DNA of 64,000 bases, taken from the NCBI RefSeq assembly GCF_009905375.1, contig NW_027420641.1, forward strand, positions 1-64,000. Reading direction: 5' to 3'. Below, piece after piece: positions 34,623 to 46,566 of this stretch. A program made the translations under genes and the position numbers. Each line of letters opens with the position of its first letter. Position 1 is the first letter of the stretch. Below the pieces are notes generated by a model that searched no databases, was not told the origin of the DNA, and saw only the letters and a list, made by a program, of their open reading frames with translations. Source of the DNA: Apium graveolens. Lineage: Eukaryota; Streptophyta; Magnoliopsida; Apiales; Apiaceae.

Positions 34623-37205
34623 TGTAACACCCCCAAATCCGGGGTCGGGGATCCGGGTTGTCACGAGTTTCATTTCCCTTAATAACACCCAATCTTAATA
34701 CACAATCAACTACTCTGAACTGTGACCCCACAATAAACACACACACCACAAGTTATAGTCTCAGAGATGAATATCCATAAATAATCACAAGTCGTTTTAT
34801 TCCACAATTATATGTCAATACACCTTAAAAAGGTTTCTGAATAAATTTACATTTCTTTGCCATTATTACAATTCATAAATATACATAATCGGGTACGTCA
34901 AAAGTTGAAAGCCTAGCCTATTGGTAATTTCTACCTCAGCTACAGCGGCCTCAACGCTTCCCGAAAGCTGCGGAACATTTCCTATCCGCTTGCGAATTGG
35001 GAGCTTGGTCATGTTCATCTTGTCTATCTGATGTTGTGTGATGAAAGAAGAAAGCAAGGGTGAGCAGCAAGCCCACCAAAATAATATGTATAATGATTAA
35101 CAATATATGAGCCTTCTCATAGTACTCATGAAAATCTTGGTCAAAAGAAATGAACCAAGTTTGATATCTTAATACGATGAAGTCGCAAAATATTCAGTAT
35201 ATATATACATATATACTTTTCAAAATATTGGAAGTCCTCTTCCATGCATAATACACACAGAGTTCCAGTGTATAACTGTATAAAAATATTGTTGCAAGGT
35301 GATCTCATATATCTAACCTTGTCTCAACGTTTTTTTCTGAAAATCTTTGCCATGCATAAGATAATCATTTACTAGATATAAGTTTAAAAGATGAAGTTAC
35401 AAGATACTCCAATATACTTATATCTTTTCCAAATACTACTTGAACTACCACCGTTCAAGTTATAATTAGTTTCAAAAGTTCATCACACTGATGAGACTAC
35501 AAGATAAGACTTGAATAGATTCAATCTTTGAAATATTTTGAAGGAAATGAAGTTATGATATACTTCAATAAGTCCCGATATATATATACACCTATATATA
35601 TACATACGTTTCCTGAAAACCTCTATCATGTAAAGTATGAACAGAATTGCAATATCCAATAAATTTGGAAAGGAAAGAATTTTGGCATAAACCTGATATC
35701 TTGCTGATCAGGCAAAGATACCAATAAGTAACCTTTTCTACTAGTAGATGGACGAATTCTCCACTGGTCATCACCCTGGTCGCAATAGGACCTTATGCTG
35801 GACTGCCACTCAGCCACTTATGCATTTGATGGACTCCCACTGAGCCACTTACACTATCATGGACGCCCACTGAGCCCATGTTGCTTATGCCGACTCGATA
35901 GATGGACTTACTTCCCGAACGTTGGGTAAGTAATCAATTCATTTACCAAAACTGCAACCTTGTTGCGAATATAAAATACACCATAGATCCGGATCCCTCA
36001 GGTTTTGAGCGAGTATTTAAATCCCCTTTTTAAAAAGGAAGATCTTAAATATAAAAATGAGTTTTGGGATCCGCTCCAACTTTTAAAAATCATTTTGAAG
36101 ACTCGAAAACACTTTAAAGAGTGTTTGGAGTAATGCTGATTTAATGAAGTAAATCAGTCCCAATATATTTAGAAAATTTATGAATATTATTATTTAATAA
36201 TATTCCCACAAAGAATAATCTTTATACAAATAATTGAAGTAGAAGTTGTAAGACTTATACTTGAAAGGAGTATTAAATAACCAAAGATATACTTATACGA
36301 AAGTACTATCTTTATTTGAATAATCAAAGATAAGTTTGATTATCGACACCTTATTCTTTAATAAAATAAAGAATATATTTCAGTAATAAGCGGAGTCATA
36401 ATACCTCGAATGAATATTATAAATAATATTCATAAAGTAAAGGAGTCATACATCCTCAAATGAATATCCAAGTAATATTCAATAATATTATAAAGGAGTC
36501 ATAAGCCCTCGAATAATATTCGAAATAATATTCAATAAATAATATAGAGTTATCGAATAACCCTTATTAGATTAATAGTTTTGAAAACTATAACCATATA
36601 TATATAAATATATATATATACATATATACAAAATCTACTCGGGATCCTCGACTCCCGGTTTAAAAAAATGTTTTCACCTTTTGGGTCCCTATAATAAGGG
36701 TATATGCAAATTACCACTATCCTCTAGCATAGGTATTATCAACTGAACCAATCAGATATATATGATAAGAATACGAAACAGGCATGCATATGTACCATAT
36801 AACATGCTACAATATATCGCAAGAATTTGCTATAACAAATATGCATTTAATGCAAGATCATGCATATACACAAATACATCACAACAACAGTATAACGGGT
36901 AGAAAACTTGCCTGAGCGACTTGGGGTGATAAAAGGCTCGGGACGAGTCTGGTAACCTATAAACAACAAGTAAGTTGGAATTAAACCAAAGTCACTTGTA
37001 AATCTATACTTTAACTAACTTAGACTCTAACGCTTGTTTTGCGCTTATTGATTCTCTTAAGTCACTCGGGTACCCTCGGCTCCACCATTTTTAATAATTT
37101 AACCTTTACGAGTTTTAAGGCGATTCCTTCGCGAGTGTCTTACCAACTGCCTAACACACTTACCATAAATGGTTCATACATTAATTAACCCTTTTTTTGG
37201 GAAAA
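34623..37205 (-). mobile_element. Solo LTR F (minus strand), main part
   Basis: This is the reverse complement of an A/B-type Gypsy LTR. Read on the plus strand it starts tgtaacacccccaaatccgg, which is the LTR end. It runs to about 37190, corresponding to position about 1.49 kb within LTR B. Its last 53 bp (the LTR start) are found at 50426-50478. The intervening part of the LTR, about 1.4 kb, is missing. No F internal region exists, so it is a solo LTR. The portion near 34623-35300 resembles LTR A and the rest resembles LTR B. Element B is inserted in it. Confidence 0.82.
36385..36560 (-). repeat. Degenerate 55-bp-type repeats in LTR F
   Basis: On the minus strand, units of the form gaatatt...aatattcattcgagg..tatgactcc recur about four times, like the repeats in LTRs A and B but diverged. 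An AT-rich microsatellite lies just beyond at 36595-36630. Confidence 0.6.
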
Positions 37206-39265
37206 TGTAATAACCCCAATTTTTGGGAAATTTTTGAAACCCTTATGAATAGTGTTTTTGCTGAATGAGAAAACTTTTCATGCCACGCTATGTAGGGGTT
37301 CTGTTATTGATCTTATGGGATATTATTAGTACTCTATGTGGTATATAAGTGTATGTAAAGATCGTCAGAATCCAATTCCGAACACTTTGATTTTTCCCGG
37401 AAATCCACAAGATACGGAGAGAATTGAGTATAAGGTAACAGGATAAAAAGGATTTAAATTAAAGGATTATAGGAGAGGATCATAAAAGGAATATAATATA
37501 TTGAGAAAGGTTAAGGGAACCTAAGTAATAAGGTCCCGGGTATGATCCCTCAAACGATAAACGAGAATGAAAGATAAGCGAACCGTAAAACAAATAAGTG
37601 ACCAAGAGACAAGCTTGTACAAGAAGCCAGGGATTGTGACATCATCCAACCACAAGGTGTGGACAAGTGGGAGCATTATGACATGTGCAAGGTGACACAA
37701 GCATGACATGGGAAGGAAGGAGATGTGGTGACTTTTTAACCACACAAAACCAAGGGCAACTAGGTAATTCACTAAAGCAAACAACAAAAATCAACCAACC
37801 AAAAGCAAAACAAGGCAAAACATAAAAATCTCTCTTCTTCTTCTTCATGCTCTCGGCTCTTTTCTTAGAAATTGAAGATCCAAGCTCCACCACTTACTAT
37901 TTAGCAAGGTAATTATCTAAGCTTCCCCATGGATAGTTACATACTTCCTATTAGTTTAAGCTTCTAATTCCAAGCCAATCTTTTCCTATAAATCATGGAA
38001 GAAGATGGTGAATAGTGTTTTTCAAGAAATAAAATTTGTGTTCTTGAAGTTTTGTTTAGATTAAGCTTGGATAAGGACTTTAAGGGTGATTCCAAGCCAT
38101 TCTCTTGATTCTCCACTCTCCAAGGAAGGTATAAACTACTAACCCTAGCTTTAGTTTTGAGTAATTAGGATTGAATATGATTGATATAGTATATGTGAAG
38201 CATGGTGCTTGATTGTTTGAAGTTTGGTTGAGTTTGTAGAGATTAGTTGGTTTTGTGGTATTGTTGGAGTTGTAAATCTTGATAATTAGTTAAAGAACCT
38301 AAGTAAAGCTTTTAGTTCATGTGGGGAAATAAGTATAAATGGTTAATGTGGATTTTTTGGGGCTGTTATGATGTGGTTTGGATGGGTGTTGGTTGTATGA
38401 TTGATTTGGGGTTGAATTGTGGTTGGTTTTGAATGGTTTAAATTGGGAAATCACGTAAACATAGCCGTCGTAACGTCCGATTTTCTTTAGACTGTTTTTG
38501 TGCATAACATTAGGACCCGAGAACCCCCTGCTAGATTTTGACCATTGCCATGTTTAGATAGCTCATGTTACGAGCTTTGTTTTGATATGTAGTTCGTTCG
38601 ATTCCGATGCACGGTTTAGGAGAAACGACCGTTTCAAGTAACGGCGTTTCGCGAACGAAACATTTCCCCTCGCCTTACTTTGAAACATAGGTTAAAGACC
38701 TTAAAGGAATAATTGAAGTATGAAACATTTATGGTAAGTGTGTTAGGCAGTTGGTAAGACACTCGCGAAGGAATCGCTTTAAAACTCGTAAAGGTTAAAT
38801 TATTAAAAATGGTGGAGCCTTGGGTACCCGAGTGGCTTAAGCGAATCAGTGAGCGCAAAACAAGCGTTAGAGTCTAAGTTAGTTAAAGTATAGATTTACA
38901 AGTGATTTTGGTTTAATTCCAACTTACTTGTTATTTATAGGTTACCAGACTCGTCCCGAGCCTTTTATCACCCCAAGTCGCTCAGGCAAGTTTTCTACCC
39001 GATATACTGTTGTTGTGATGTAAATATATGTATATGCATTATCTTGTGATAGTGCATGATTGTTATTAGCAAATTTTGCGATATATTGGAGCATGCTGAT
39101 ATGGTATATATGCATGTCTGTTTCGTAATCTGGTTATCTATCTGTTGATTTCAATGCTTATAGTTGCATAATACCTATGCTAGAAATAAGCAAGTAGTTG
39201 CGTATACCCTTAGTATAGGGGATAAAAGGTGAACATATTTCTAAACCGGGAGTCGATGTTCCCGA

Positions 39266-39331
<66 letters not shown>

Positions 39332-41143
39332 GGATATAGTTTTTAAAACTATGGATCAAATAAGGTTTATTCGATACCTTTATTTTACTTAATTGAATAT
39401 TAATTTGAGTATTCATTCGAGGGCTTATGACTCAGTTTATTTTATTATTTGAATATTATTTGAATATTCATTCGAGGGCTTATGACTCAGTTTATATTAT
39501 TATTGAATATTACTTGGATATTCATTTGAGGATGTATGACTCCTTTATTTTATGAATATTATTTATAGTATTCATTCGAGGAATTATGACTCCGCTTATT
39601 ACTTAATAATATTCTTTATTGTATTAAAGAATAAGGTGTCGATAATCAAACTTACTTCTGATTATTCAAATAAAGATATTACTTTCGTATAAGTATATCT
39701 TTGATTATTTGCTATTCATTCGAGTATAAGTTTTCCAACTTCTACCTCCATTATTCTTTATGGGAATATTATTTAAATAATAATATTCAGATATTTCTTT
39801 CATACTGGGGACTGATTTACTTCATTAAATCAGCATTACTCCAAACACTCTTTAAAGTGTTTTCGAGTCTTCAAAATGATTTTTAAAAGTTAGAGCGGAT
39901 CCCAAAACTCATTTTTATATTTAAGATCTTCCTTTTAAGGGGATTTAAATACTCGCTCAAAACTGAGGGATCCGGCTCTGTGGTGTATTTTATATTCGCA
40001 ACAAGGTTGCAGTTTTGGTAAATGAATTGATTACTTACCCAACGTTCGGGAAGTAAGTCCATCTATTGAGACGGCATAAGCAACATGGGCTCAGTGGGCG
40101 TCCATGATAGTGTAAGTGGCTCAGTGGGAGTCCATCAAATGCGTAAGTGGCTGAGTGGCAGTCCAGCATAAGGTCCTATTGAGACCAGGGTGATGACCAG
40201 TGGGGAATTCGTCCATCTACTAGTAGAAAAGGTTACTTATGGGTATCTTCGCCTGATCAGCAAGGTATCTGGTTTATGCCAAATTCTTTCCTTTCCAAAT
40301 TTATTGGATATTGCAATTCTATTCATACTTTACATGACAGAGGTTTTCAGGAAATGTATAAAGGAAGATGTATATGTGGATATATATATATATATCAGAA
40401 CTTAATGAAGTATGTCATAACTTCATTTCCTTTAATAATATTTTAAAGATTTAATCTATTCAAATCTTGTCTTGTAGTCTCATCTATGTGATGAACTGTT
40501 GAAAGCTCATTATACTTTGAACAGTGGTAGTTCAAGTAGCTTTATAAATGATATAAGTATAGTGAAGTATTTGGTAAATTCATCCCTTGTTTTTACTTAT
40601 ATCTAGTAAGTAATTATCTTACTCATGATAAAAGATTCTAGTAAGTATCCATTTAAATACTTATATTATTGTTATCACTATATATTATCTTGCGAGCTGT
40701 AAGGCTCACTCTTGCTTTATTTCTTCATCACACAACAACAGTTAGGAAAGATGGCCAGACTCCAGCAGACCTAGCGCAAGCGCGTGGGAAGCGTCCCGCG
40801 TCTTCCCGATGATGTTGTAGCTGCTATAGCTGCAGAGGTAAATCTATTGTAGATCAGACCATCTACTTTTGAGAATCAATTATGTATAATTATAACTTGT
40901 GGCAGATAATGGCAATTAACTGTAAATTTATCAAGTAATCATTTTGGGTTGTAATAACTTTTAAATTGTGGATTCAAAGACTTGTAATTATTTAAATTTC
41001 ATCTCTGAGACTATAACGGGTTGTGGTGTGTGTTAGTGTGGGGTCACAGCATAAGGTTATTATTATTAATTAAGTGATGTGATATTGTGGAAAGAAAGAC
41101 CGTGACGACCCGGATCCCCGACCCCGGATCTGGGGGTGTTACA
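37206..41143 (+). repeat. 5' LTR of element B (3938 bp)
   Basis: It starts tgtaataacccc and ends gggggtgttaca. It contains a long TA microsatellite at about 39268-39320 and degenerate 55-bp-type repeats at about 39380-39600. It has 47 bp near 40270-40320 that the 3' LTR lacks. Compared with LTR A, the blocks around the stretch with cagtgggcgtccatg (40094 onward) and the 3' end near 40750-40860 are subfamily-specific. Confidence 0.92.
39268..39320. repeat. TA dinucleotide microsatellite in 5' LTR B
   Basis: An almost uninterrupted run of TA/AT of roughly 50 bp. The 3' LTR has a shorter, interrupted run at about 48628-48663, so it changed length after insertion. Confidence 0.85.
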
Positions 41144-41147
41144 GAAA

Positions 41148-41159
41148 TGGTATCAGAGC
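41148..41159 (+). other. Primer binding site of element B
   Basis: TGGTATCAGAGC lies 4 bp after the LTR, matching tRNA-Met. Confidence 0.9.
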
Positions 41160-41419
41160 TAAGCGTTATAAACCTCAGAGATGATGGGACGTTAAGATAA
41201 TAAGTTCACTAAGATAATAAGAACTCTTGCCAAGTTCATAGTCGGACTACCTAACGTAGTACTGACAGTTAAAACCCTTATGGGAACCCTTATAAATGTA
41301 GCGGTTGAGGATGTTGTCCTAGAAGGGATAGTTGCTGAGGAGGATCCAATGGAGGATCCTGACAAGATTGGATAAAGGACCACTGATGAATTGATGACCA
41401 TGGTTAGGTCGACTACCAG

Positions 41420-42240
41420 AGGTAGGATTGGCCGGTCACTACAGGAGGTTCGTTCAAGTTGTAAAGATAGTAGCCCCTTTAACGCGGCTTATTCGTAAGA
41501 CTGAGAAGTTCGAATGGACAGAGAAATGCGAGAACAGCTTTCAAGAACTGAAGCAGAGGTTGGTGATGGCCCCTATGCTGGCGTTGCCGGATGGAAAAGG
41601 AGATTTTGTGAAGTGTAGTAACGCTTCACACAAGGGCTTAGGGTGCGTGCTTATGCAGCACGGTAAGGTAATCGCGTACATGTCAAGATAATTAAGGTAA
41701 TATGAAATTCGATATCCCCGCCCATGAGCTTAGGCTCGTGGCAATAGTTTTACCCTAAAGATTGGAGGCACTACTTGTAGGGAGGGAAGTGCGAGAATTA
41801 CCTAAGCCATAAGTGCTCGAGTACATTTTCACGTAGAAAGAGCTCAACATATGCCAGAGGAGGCAGTTAGAGCTAATCAAGAATAATGATTGGGAGATTC
41901 TTTATCATTCGGGGAAAGCCAATATGGTGGCTGATGCCCTTAGTAAAAAGGAGAGACTCAAGATGATAATGTATTTTGGAGAGTTTATAAGAGATTTTGA
42001 GAAAATGGAAATAGAAGTGAAGGTAACCGGAGCCGGTACCGAAAAGCTGTTTGAGATTGCAATACAGCCCGAATTATTGGAAAAGATCATATTGTGCCAG
42101 AAAAAGTTATGAATGAAGGCAGAGAGCCAACAATTAGATAAAAGATTAATATCGAGAAAGATGATAAGGGAATAATGAGGTATTCCTATAGAATTTGGGT
42201 TCCGAAAGTTCAAGAGCGTAAGGATGAGAACTTAGATGAG
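41420..42240 (+). pseudogene. Extra RT-tail/RNase H/integrase-N fragment, element B
   Basis: The best preserved copy of this fragment is the frame 41428-41691. It reads MAGHYRRFVQVVKIVAPLTR, then KTEKFEWTEKCENSFQELKQ, and the RNase H start with [22 protein letters not shown], where the first catalytic Asp is Asn (CSNASH). The TAA at 41689-41691 falls at the Gln of the SRQL motif, as in family A. The RNase H end (frame 41924-42112, [11 protein letters not shown]) and linker follow, then the integrase start at about 42190 (RIWVPKVQER). It ends abruptly before gag. Confidence 0.78.
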
Positions 42241-42444
42241 AGCCATAGTTTGAGGAATAAGATTTAGAGCAAACCCCGAACGTGATAGTCAGGGAGGTCG
42301 CCATCAAGATAGAAGGAACCCATGACATAATGGAGTGGAAAATGAGGATTTTAAATTAAAAGATGACCCCAATTATGGGGAGTAGGATGAAACATTTCAT
42401 ACTAAGGAAACAGAAAGTCGAGTAAGGAAAGGAGACCCGAGACG

Positions 42445-43090
42445 GTACTCCTATACGGCAATTCATGGACCTGTCTAGACAGAACTTAGACTATTATCCC
42501 CAACCACCACCTTGAGGAAACAATGTGGTGTGAAATTCTTTCAGGACCTCTAAGTCGCTAAGCTCCCAGAGTTCCAAGGAACAGGCTGGCCCAATCGAGG
42601 CAAGAGCCTGGCTAAAGGAAATATAGGAATCATTTGAGATTCTAAATGATTGACGAATCTCAAAAGACTATTTTTATCACTTACCCTCCTAAGAGAGAGA
42701 CCACCCGTTGGTGAAAGACCAAGAAAGGCACGGAGCCAGAGGTTAGAATAAACTGATTTAAGTTCAGTCAATTGTTTTCGGGAAAGTAATTCCCAAAGAT
42801 AAGGAGATAGTGTAAAAGCTTTGGAGCTAGAGCAAAGGCAGACGAGTATGATAAATTATGAATCTAAGTTGTAAAAGTTGTCAAGATTCGTTCTGAGGAC
42901 ACGAATCCAGAATGACGGGATGTTGGAATCAATGCTTATGTTGTGTTGGTTCATGAAATAATGATAAGAGAAAGGAAAATAAAAAGAAACTGAAGTGGAA
43001 AGGAATATAAAGGCAATAGAGTCTGAGGAATGATAAGGGAGTTGGGTATGAGGAAACCCTAAAGACTCATAGCAATAGAAATAGAAAAGT
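42445..43090 (+). pseudogene. gag remnant, element B
   Basis: Capsid motifs are the same as in family A (EARAWLKE, DESQKT.F, YPP, ADEYDKL, KLSRFV), with TGA at 42712-42714 replacing the conserved Trp. Multiple frame breaks are present. Confidence 0.7.
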
Positions 43091-43277
43091 ATGTAATCGT
43101 CAGGATGATGATGATCCACCATGAGTTAAAATTGATGGTTGAAGGCATAAGAGATACATATATTTTATCCCCTGTAAGTTGGGAAGATTCGAGGAAACCT
43201 TGAGATAATTCGAAGGATAAATAATGAGACGCGGATAGACTGAGGACACAAGAAAGTAAGAAATTAAGAAAATTTGG

Positions 43278-43499
43278 ATGAAGGAAGTGACCTTCAAGAA
43301 GGTGAAATGTAAGACCGGTGGCAGGATAACCAGAAAGGGAGACGCCCGGTATGAGAGATACCCCAACATTGAGATGACTGTTGAGATAAACAACAAAAGT
43401 AAATATGGAATTATTAAAAAGAGGTTCACGTTGAACATGACCAATATCTTCCAGAACATCCATGTTATCATTACCAAATCAGGAAAGAAAAGCGGATGA
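43278..43499 (+). pseudogene. Short basic open frame after gag, element B
   Basis: This 73-codon frame is homologous to that at 6013-6234, with the start MKEVTFKKVKCKTGGRITRK and many Lys/Arg. It is probably a nucleocapsid remnant. It is open here and in internal region 1 but not in internal region 2. Confidence 0.3.
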
Positions 43500-43639
43500 C
43501 CATTGTTATCTTTTGGAGGCCATATGGATTGACCTCAATTTGAATAAGGATGCTATTATGAAGTTAGGTATAGACTATCGAGGTGGGAATGATGAATAAG
43601 ATAATCTATCAAGGATATATGACTTGATTTATCCATGGA

Positions 43640-44620
43640 AGGATGCATGTACCTTTTAAAGGTGGAATTAAGAATAGAACATCGGTAACTTAAAATGAAT
43701 CCTAGGGGAATGCATAAAGGTTGGCATTTCACCCTTAATAGGGATAGTATGAGTTTTGATAGTATGAATTGGAAAGGATTAAGGTAATAACAACCTTTAA
43801 GTATCAGTGGAGAAATTTTTCAGAAGTATATAGACAATGATTCTGGTATTAGTAAACGGTATTTTGATATGCCCTGTATCTAAGGAATACAGGAGGAACG
43901 ATTCAAGGATAACCCTAGAGGTTTTACAAGGAGAAAGGTAATATTCAAAATTCTCAAGAATAGAAATGTTGATAAAGGAAATATGACGTAATTATATTGA
44001 TGCCAAGTGAGGCACGTGTTAAACCACGAGAAGGTATGGATCGAACCAGTAATGGTTGAAATTGTTCAGGGCAATTAGGACTTAAGATAAAAGATGTTCT
44101 AAGTATAATTGAGAGTCAGTCGTGACAGTAATTAACCTCTAAAGACTGAGGCAATAACTTATGGAAAAAAATGGTGATATTTTTTTTTCTTTTCTTTCCC
44201 ATCTGATTTTAAGGAAAACATCTTCACTCAAGCAGTGATCGGAAATAAGGTAGAAAATTTATTTGGAGGTGGTTAAAATGACATTGACTGTAAGGAACTA
44301 TTACTATCAGGAAAGGCCAAAGAGGTGGCCGACACTTTAACGGTAAAAAGGAAAAATTATAGGCGCCTGTGCCAAAAGAATACAGTGATGATGGTTAAAG
44401 CTGTGAAGGTTGTATTATGGTTTGGAAGATTGACATTCCTTCTGATGACTGTGCAATACCCAACCGTAATAGTAGTTGGTAAAGGTTTAATTCGTGCAAT
44501 CGCCATGAGCGGGCTATCTATCTCAGAAGATCCTATCTTGAGAATAATCCAGGACCATATTTCAAAAAGGACTAAACGAACCTTTGAGTTAAGTCCTCTA
44601 TTTAAGGCATATGACTAAGA
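43640..44620 (+). pseudogene. RT and RNase H remnants, element B
   Basis: The RT catalytic region lies near 43830-43980 (translation with TVF.YALYL in one frame and the LEVLQ.ER-type stretch in another). The RNase H end is at about 44305-44360 (LLSGKAKEVADTLTVKRK, compare [11 protein letters not shown]). The 97-codon frame 44325-44618 is open but matches no domain I know past the RNase H end, so I treat it as a remnant. Confidence 0.5.
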
Positions 44621-45779
44621 ATGGTATTAACCTGCTATCGTTGCTTTGATTGAAACTCTTCTGCAATTTTATCTGCTTCATGTCATGAAAGTACGTCAGA
44701 GTTTGGAGTGTTCTTCATGAATTGTGATTGGTGGTTATGTTAACTCCTTAGGAGAATTAGATACGAGATGTATGGACTCCGTATGGTTAGCTATTAAGAC
44801 TTCATCGAAAATGAATGACTACAGTAGGTCAGTGGTGGACCATAGTAAGGCAGCAATGATTCTGCGAGTAATGAGCTGATTACAACCGTGAGAGTTATAT
44901 TGGAATGGATGTTGAGATTGAGTACCACTAATCGGGTCATGGTAGTGTATAAGTTATCATTGATAGACTAATTAAGTAGAGTATCTACCTAGTGAATAAT
45001 TATTCTTTCTTATCAATAGAGAGTCGTATTATTATACGAGGAAGGTTGCGGTGCAAGCATAGAATTCTAGTAACGATGATGTATAGAATGAGATCCCAGA
45101 TTCGATTTTCGATGTCGAGGGAGTTTCAAAGGTGATTATGTATAAGCTCGAGGAAGAGTGTGGGTCCATAGAATGATGGACGGGATAGCGAAAATATTTA
45201 GGCATGGGAAATACGAGGCTATAATGTTTGATGTTGATATAAATACGTATATGTTTTGTTCTCCTATGACAAACCTCTATAGTTCAGAGGTAGGTTCCAA
45301 GCCAGATATTTTGTGGCAGTATTTTTTTTTCATATATACAATTCTCTTCAGTTCGTTCTTTTCTCTTCTTTTCATTTCATGTAAGCTGAGAAGAACAACC
45401 CTTCCAGAAGGGGAGGTATTGCCGAATGACTATCTATCTTTGTGATAGAAGCCTAGTAGGATACCACATGTTGTTTAATTGCTTGTCAAGTACTAAAGGC
45501 TGGCCACCTTCTGTACTAACTAAGCGATATAACAAGTGTTCATGATCATAGTGATCTCTCAACAAATTCCTTTACTTCTATTTGATTGATCAAATTTTGG
45601 AAAATAGAAACAACTGAAAAAGGAGTAATAAAGTGGTGGTAGTATGCGGAATGGGAACACATTCGTGATACTAAGGTTGACGTGGTTATTAAAAGGTTAT
45701 AGAACGCTAACGAGCAAAAGTATAACCAGTATAATATTAGGAACGGAAGGTAGTAGCGATTACGAACTGGAAAAGAATG

Positions 45780-46535
45780 GGTATTGAGAAGCAAAAGTTC
45801 TAATGATAAAAGCTATAATGAGAGTCTGTGCAATAGACTTGAAAGAATTTGGAATGATCACTTAATTCGGATTGAGTTATCTTACGATAATAGATCATAT
45901 GTCATTATCGAGATGTCGCCTTATGAGATCCTTGAGGGAAGATAATGTCGATCTCCCTTATGTTAGGATGAAGTTGTAGAGCGCAAGATGCTCGGACCCG
46001 CAGTAGTCCAAAGGACCAAGGATATGATAGATCTAATCAGAGGACGGCTGGTAGTAGCCCAAGATGGACATGATAAGTATGTTGATTTGACACGAAAGGA
46101 TAAAGAGTATGAAATAGGGGACCTAGTAATGTTATAGGTATCCCTTGGAAAGGATTGATGAGGTTCGGAAAGAAAGGAAAGCTAAGTCTACAATTTGTTG
46201 GACCCTTGGATATATTAAGACGTTTGGGAAGTTAGCATATGAGCTAGCCCTAACCCAGAACATGTAGCGAGTCATAACGTGTTTCACGTATCAATGTTAA
46301 GGAAGTGTAATTCAGATGCCAGATAAATAGAGGCATATGAGCGCATAGATATGCAACCCGACGTAACCTATATGGAGCAACCAGGAAGGGTTATAGAGTG
46401 AAAAGGAACAAGTGCTTAGGAGAAGGGTTATCAAACTAGTAAGAGTTTGATGGTAGAACCACAATGTGGGAAAATTGACTTGAGAGTTAGAAAGTGCAAT
46501 ACTAAGAAGGTATCCCTATTCATTTCTATCTGATT
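45780..46535 (+). pseudogene. Integrase C-terminal remnant, element B
   Basis: Alignable pieces are CAIDLKEFG, SYDNRSYVIIEMSPYEILEGR, ERKMLGPAVVQ, KYVDLTRKDKEYEIGDLVML with TAG at 46135-46137 shared with family A, and RFGKKGKL. It leads into the polypurine tract at 46550-46566. Confidence 0.75.
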
Positions 46536-46566
46536 CCGGGACGGAATCCTTTTAAGGAGGGGAGAC

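Larger units (their letters stand above)
41144..46566 (+). mobile_element. Internal region of element B (decayed)
   Basis: It shows the same order as in family A: primer site, extra RT-tail/RNase H/integrase-N fragment, gag, RT, RNase H end and integrase C-terminus. It lacks most of the acidic stretch found in A at 3894-4115. The interval 44620-45770 should hold integrase N and core but is too decayed to align by eye, and I see nothing else there. Confidence 0.85.

Noticed and set aside
45158..45445. 95-codon ORF in the interior of B (counterparts at 7893-8099 and 17788-18000)
   Set aside because: It has no domain, its C-terminal half is a T-rich low-complexity stretch, and the counterparts differ in length by frameshifts in T-runs.
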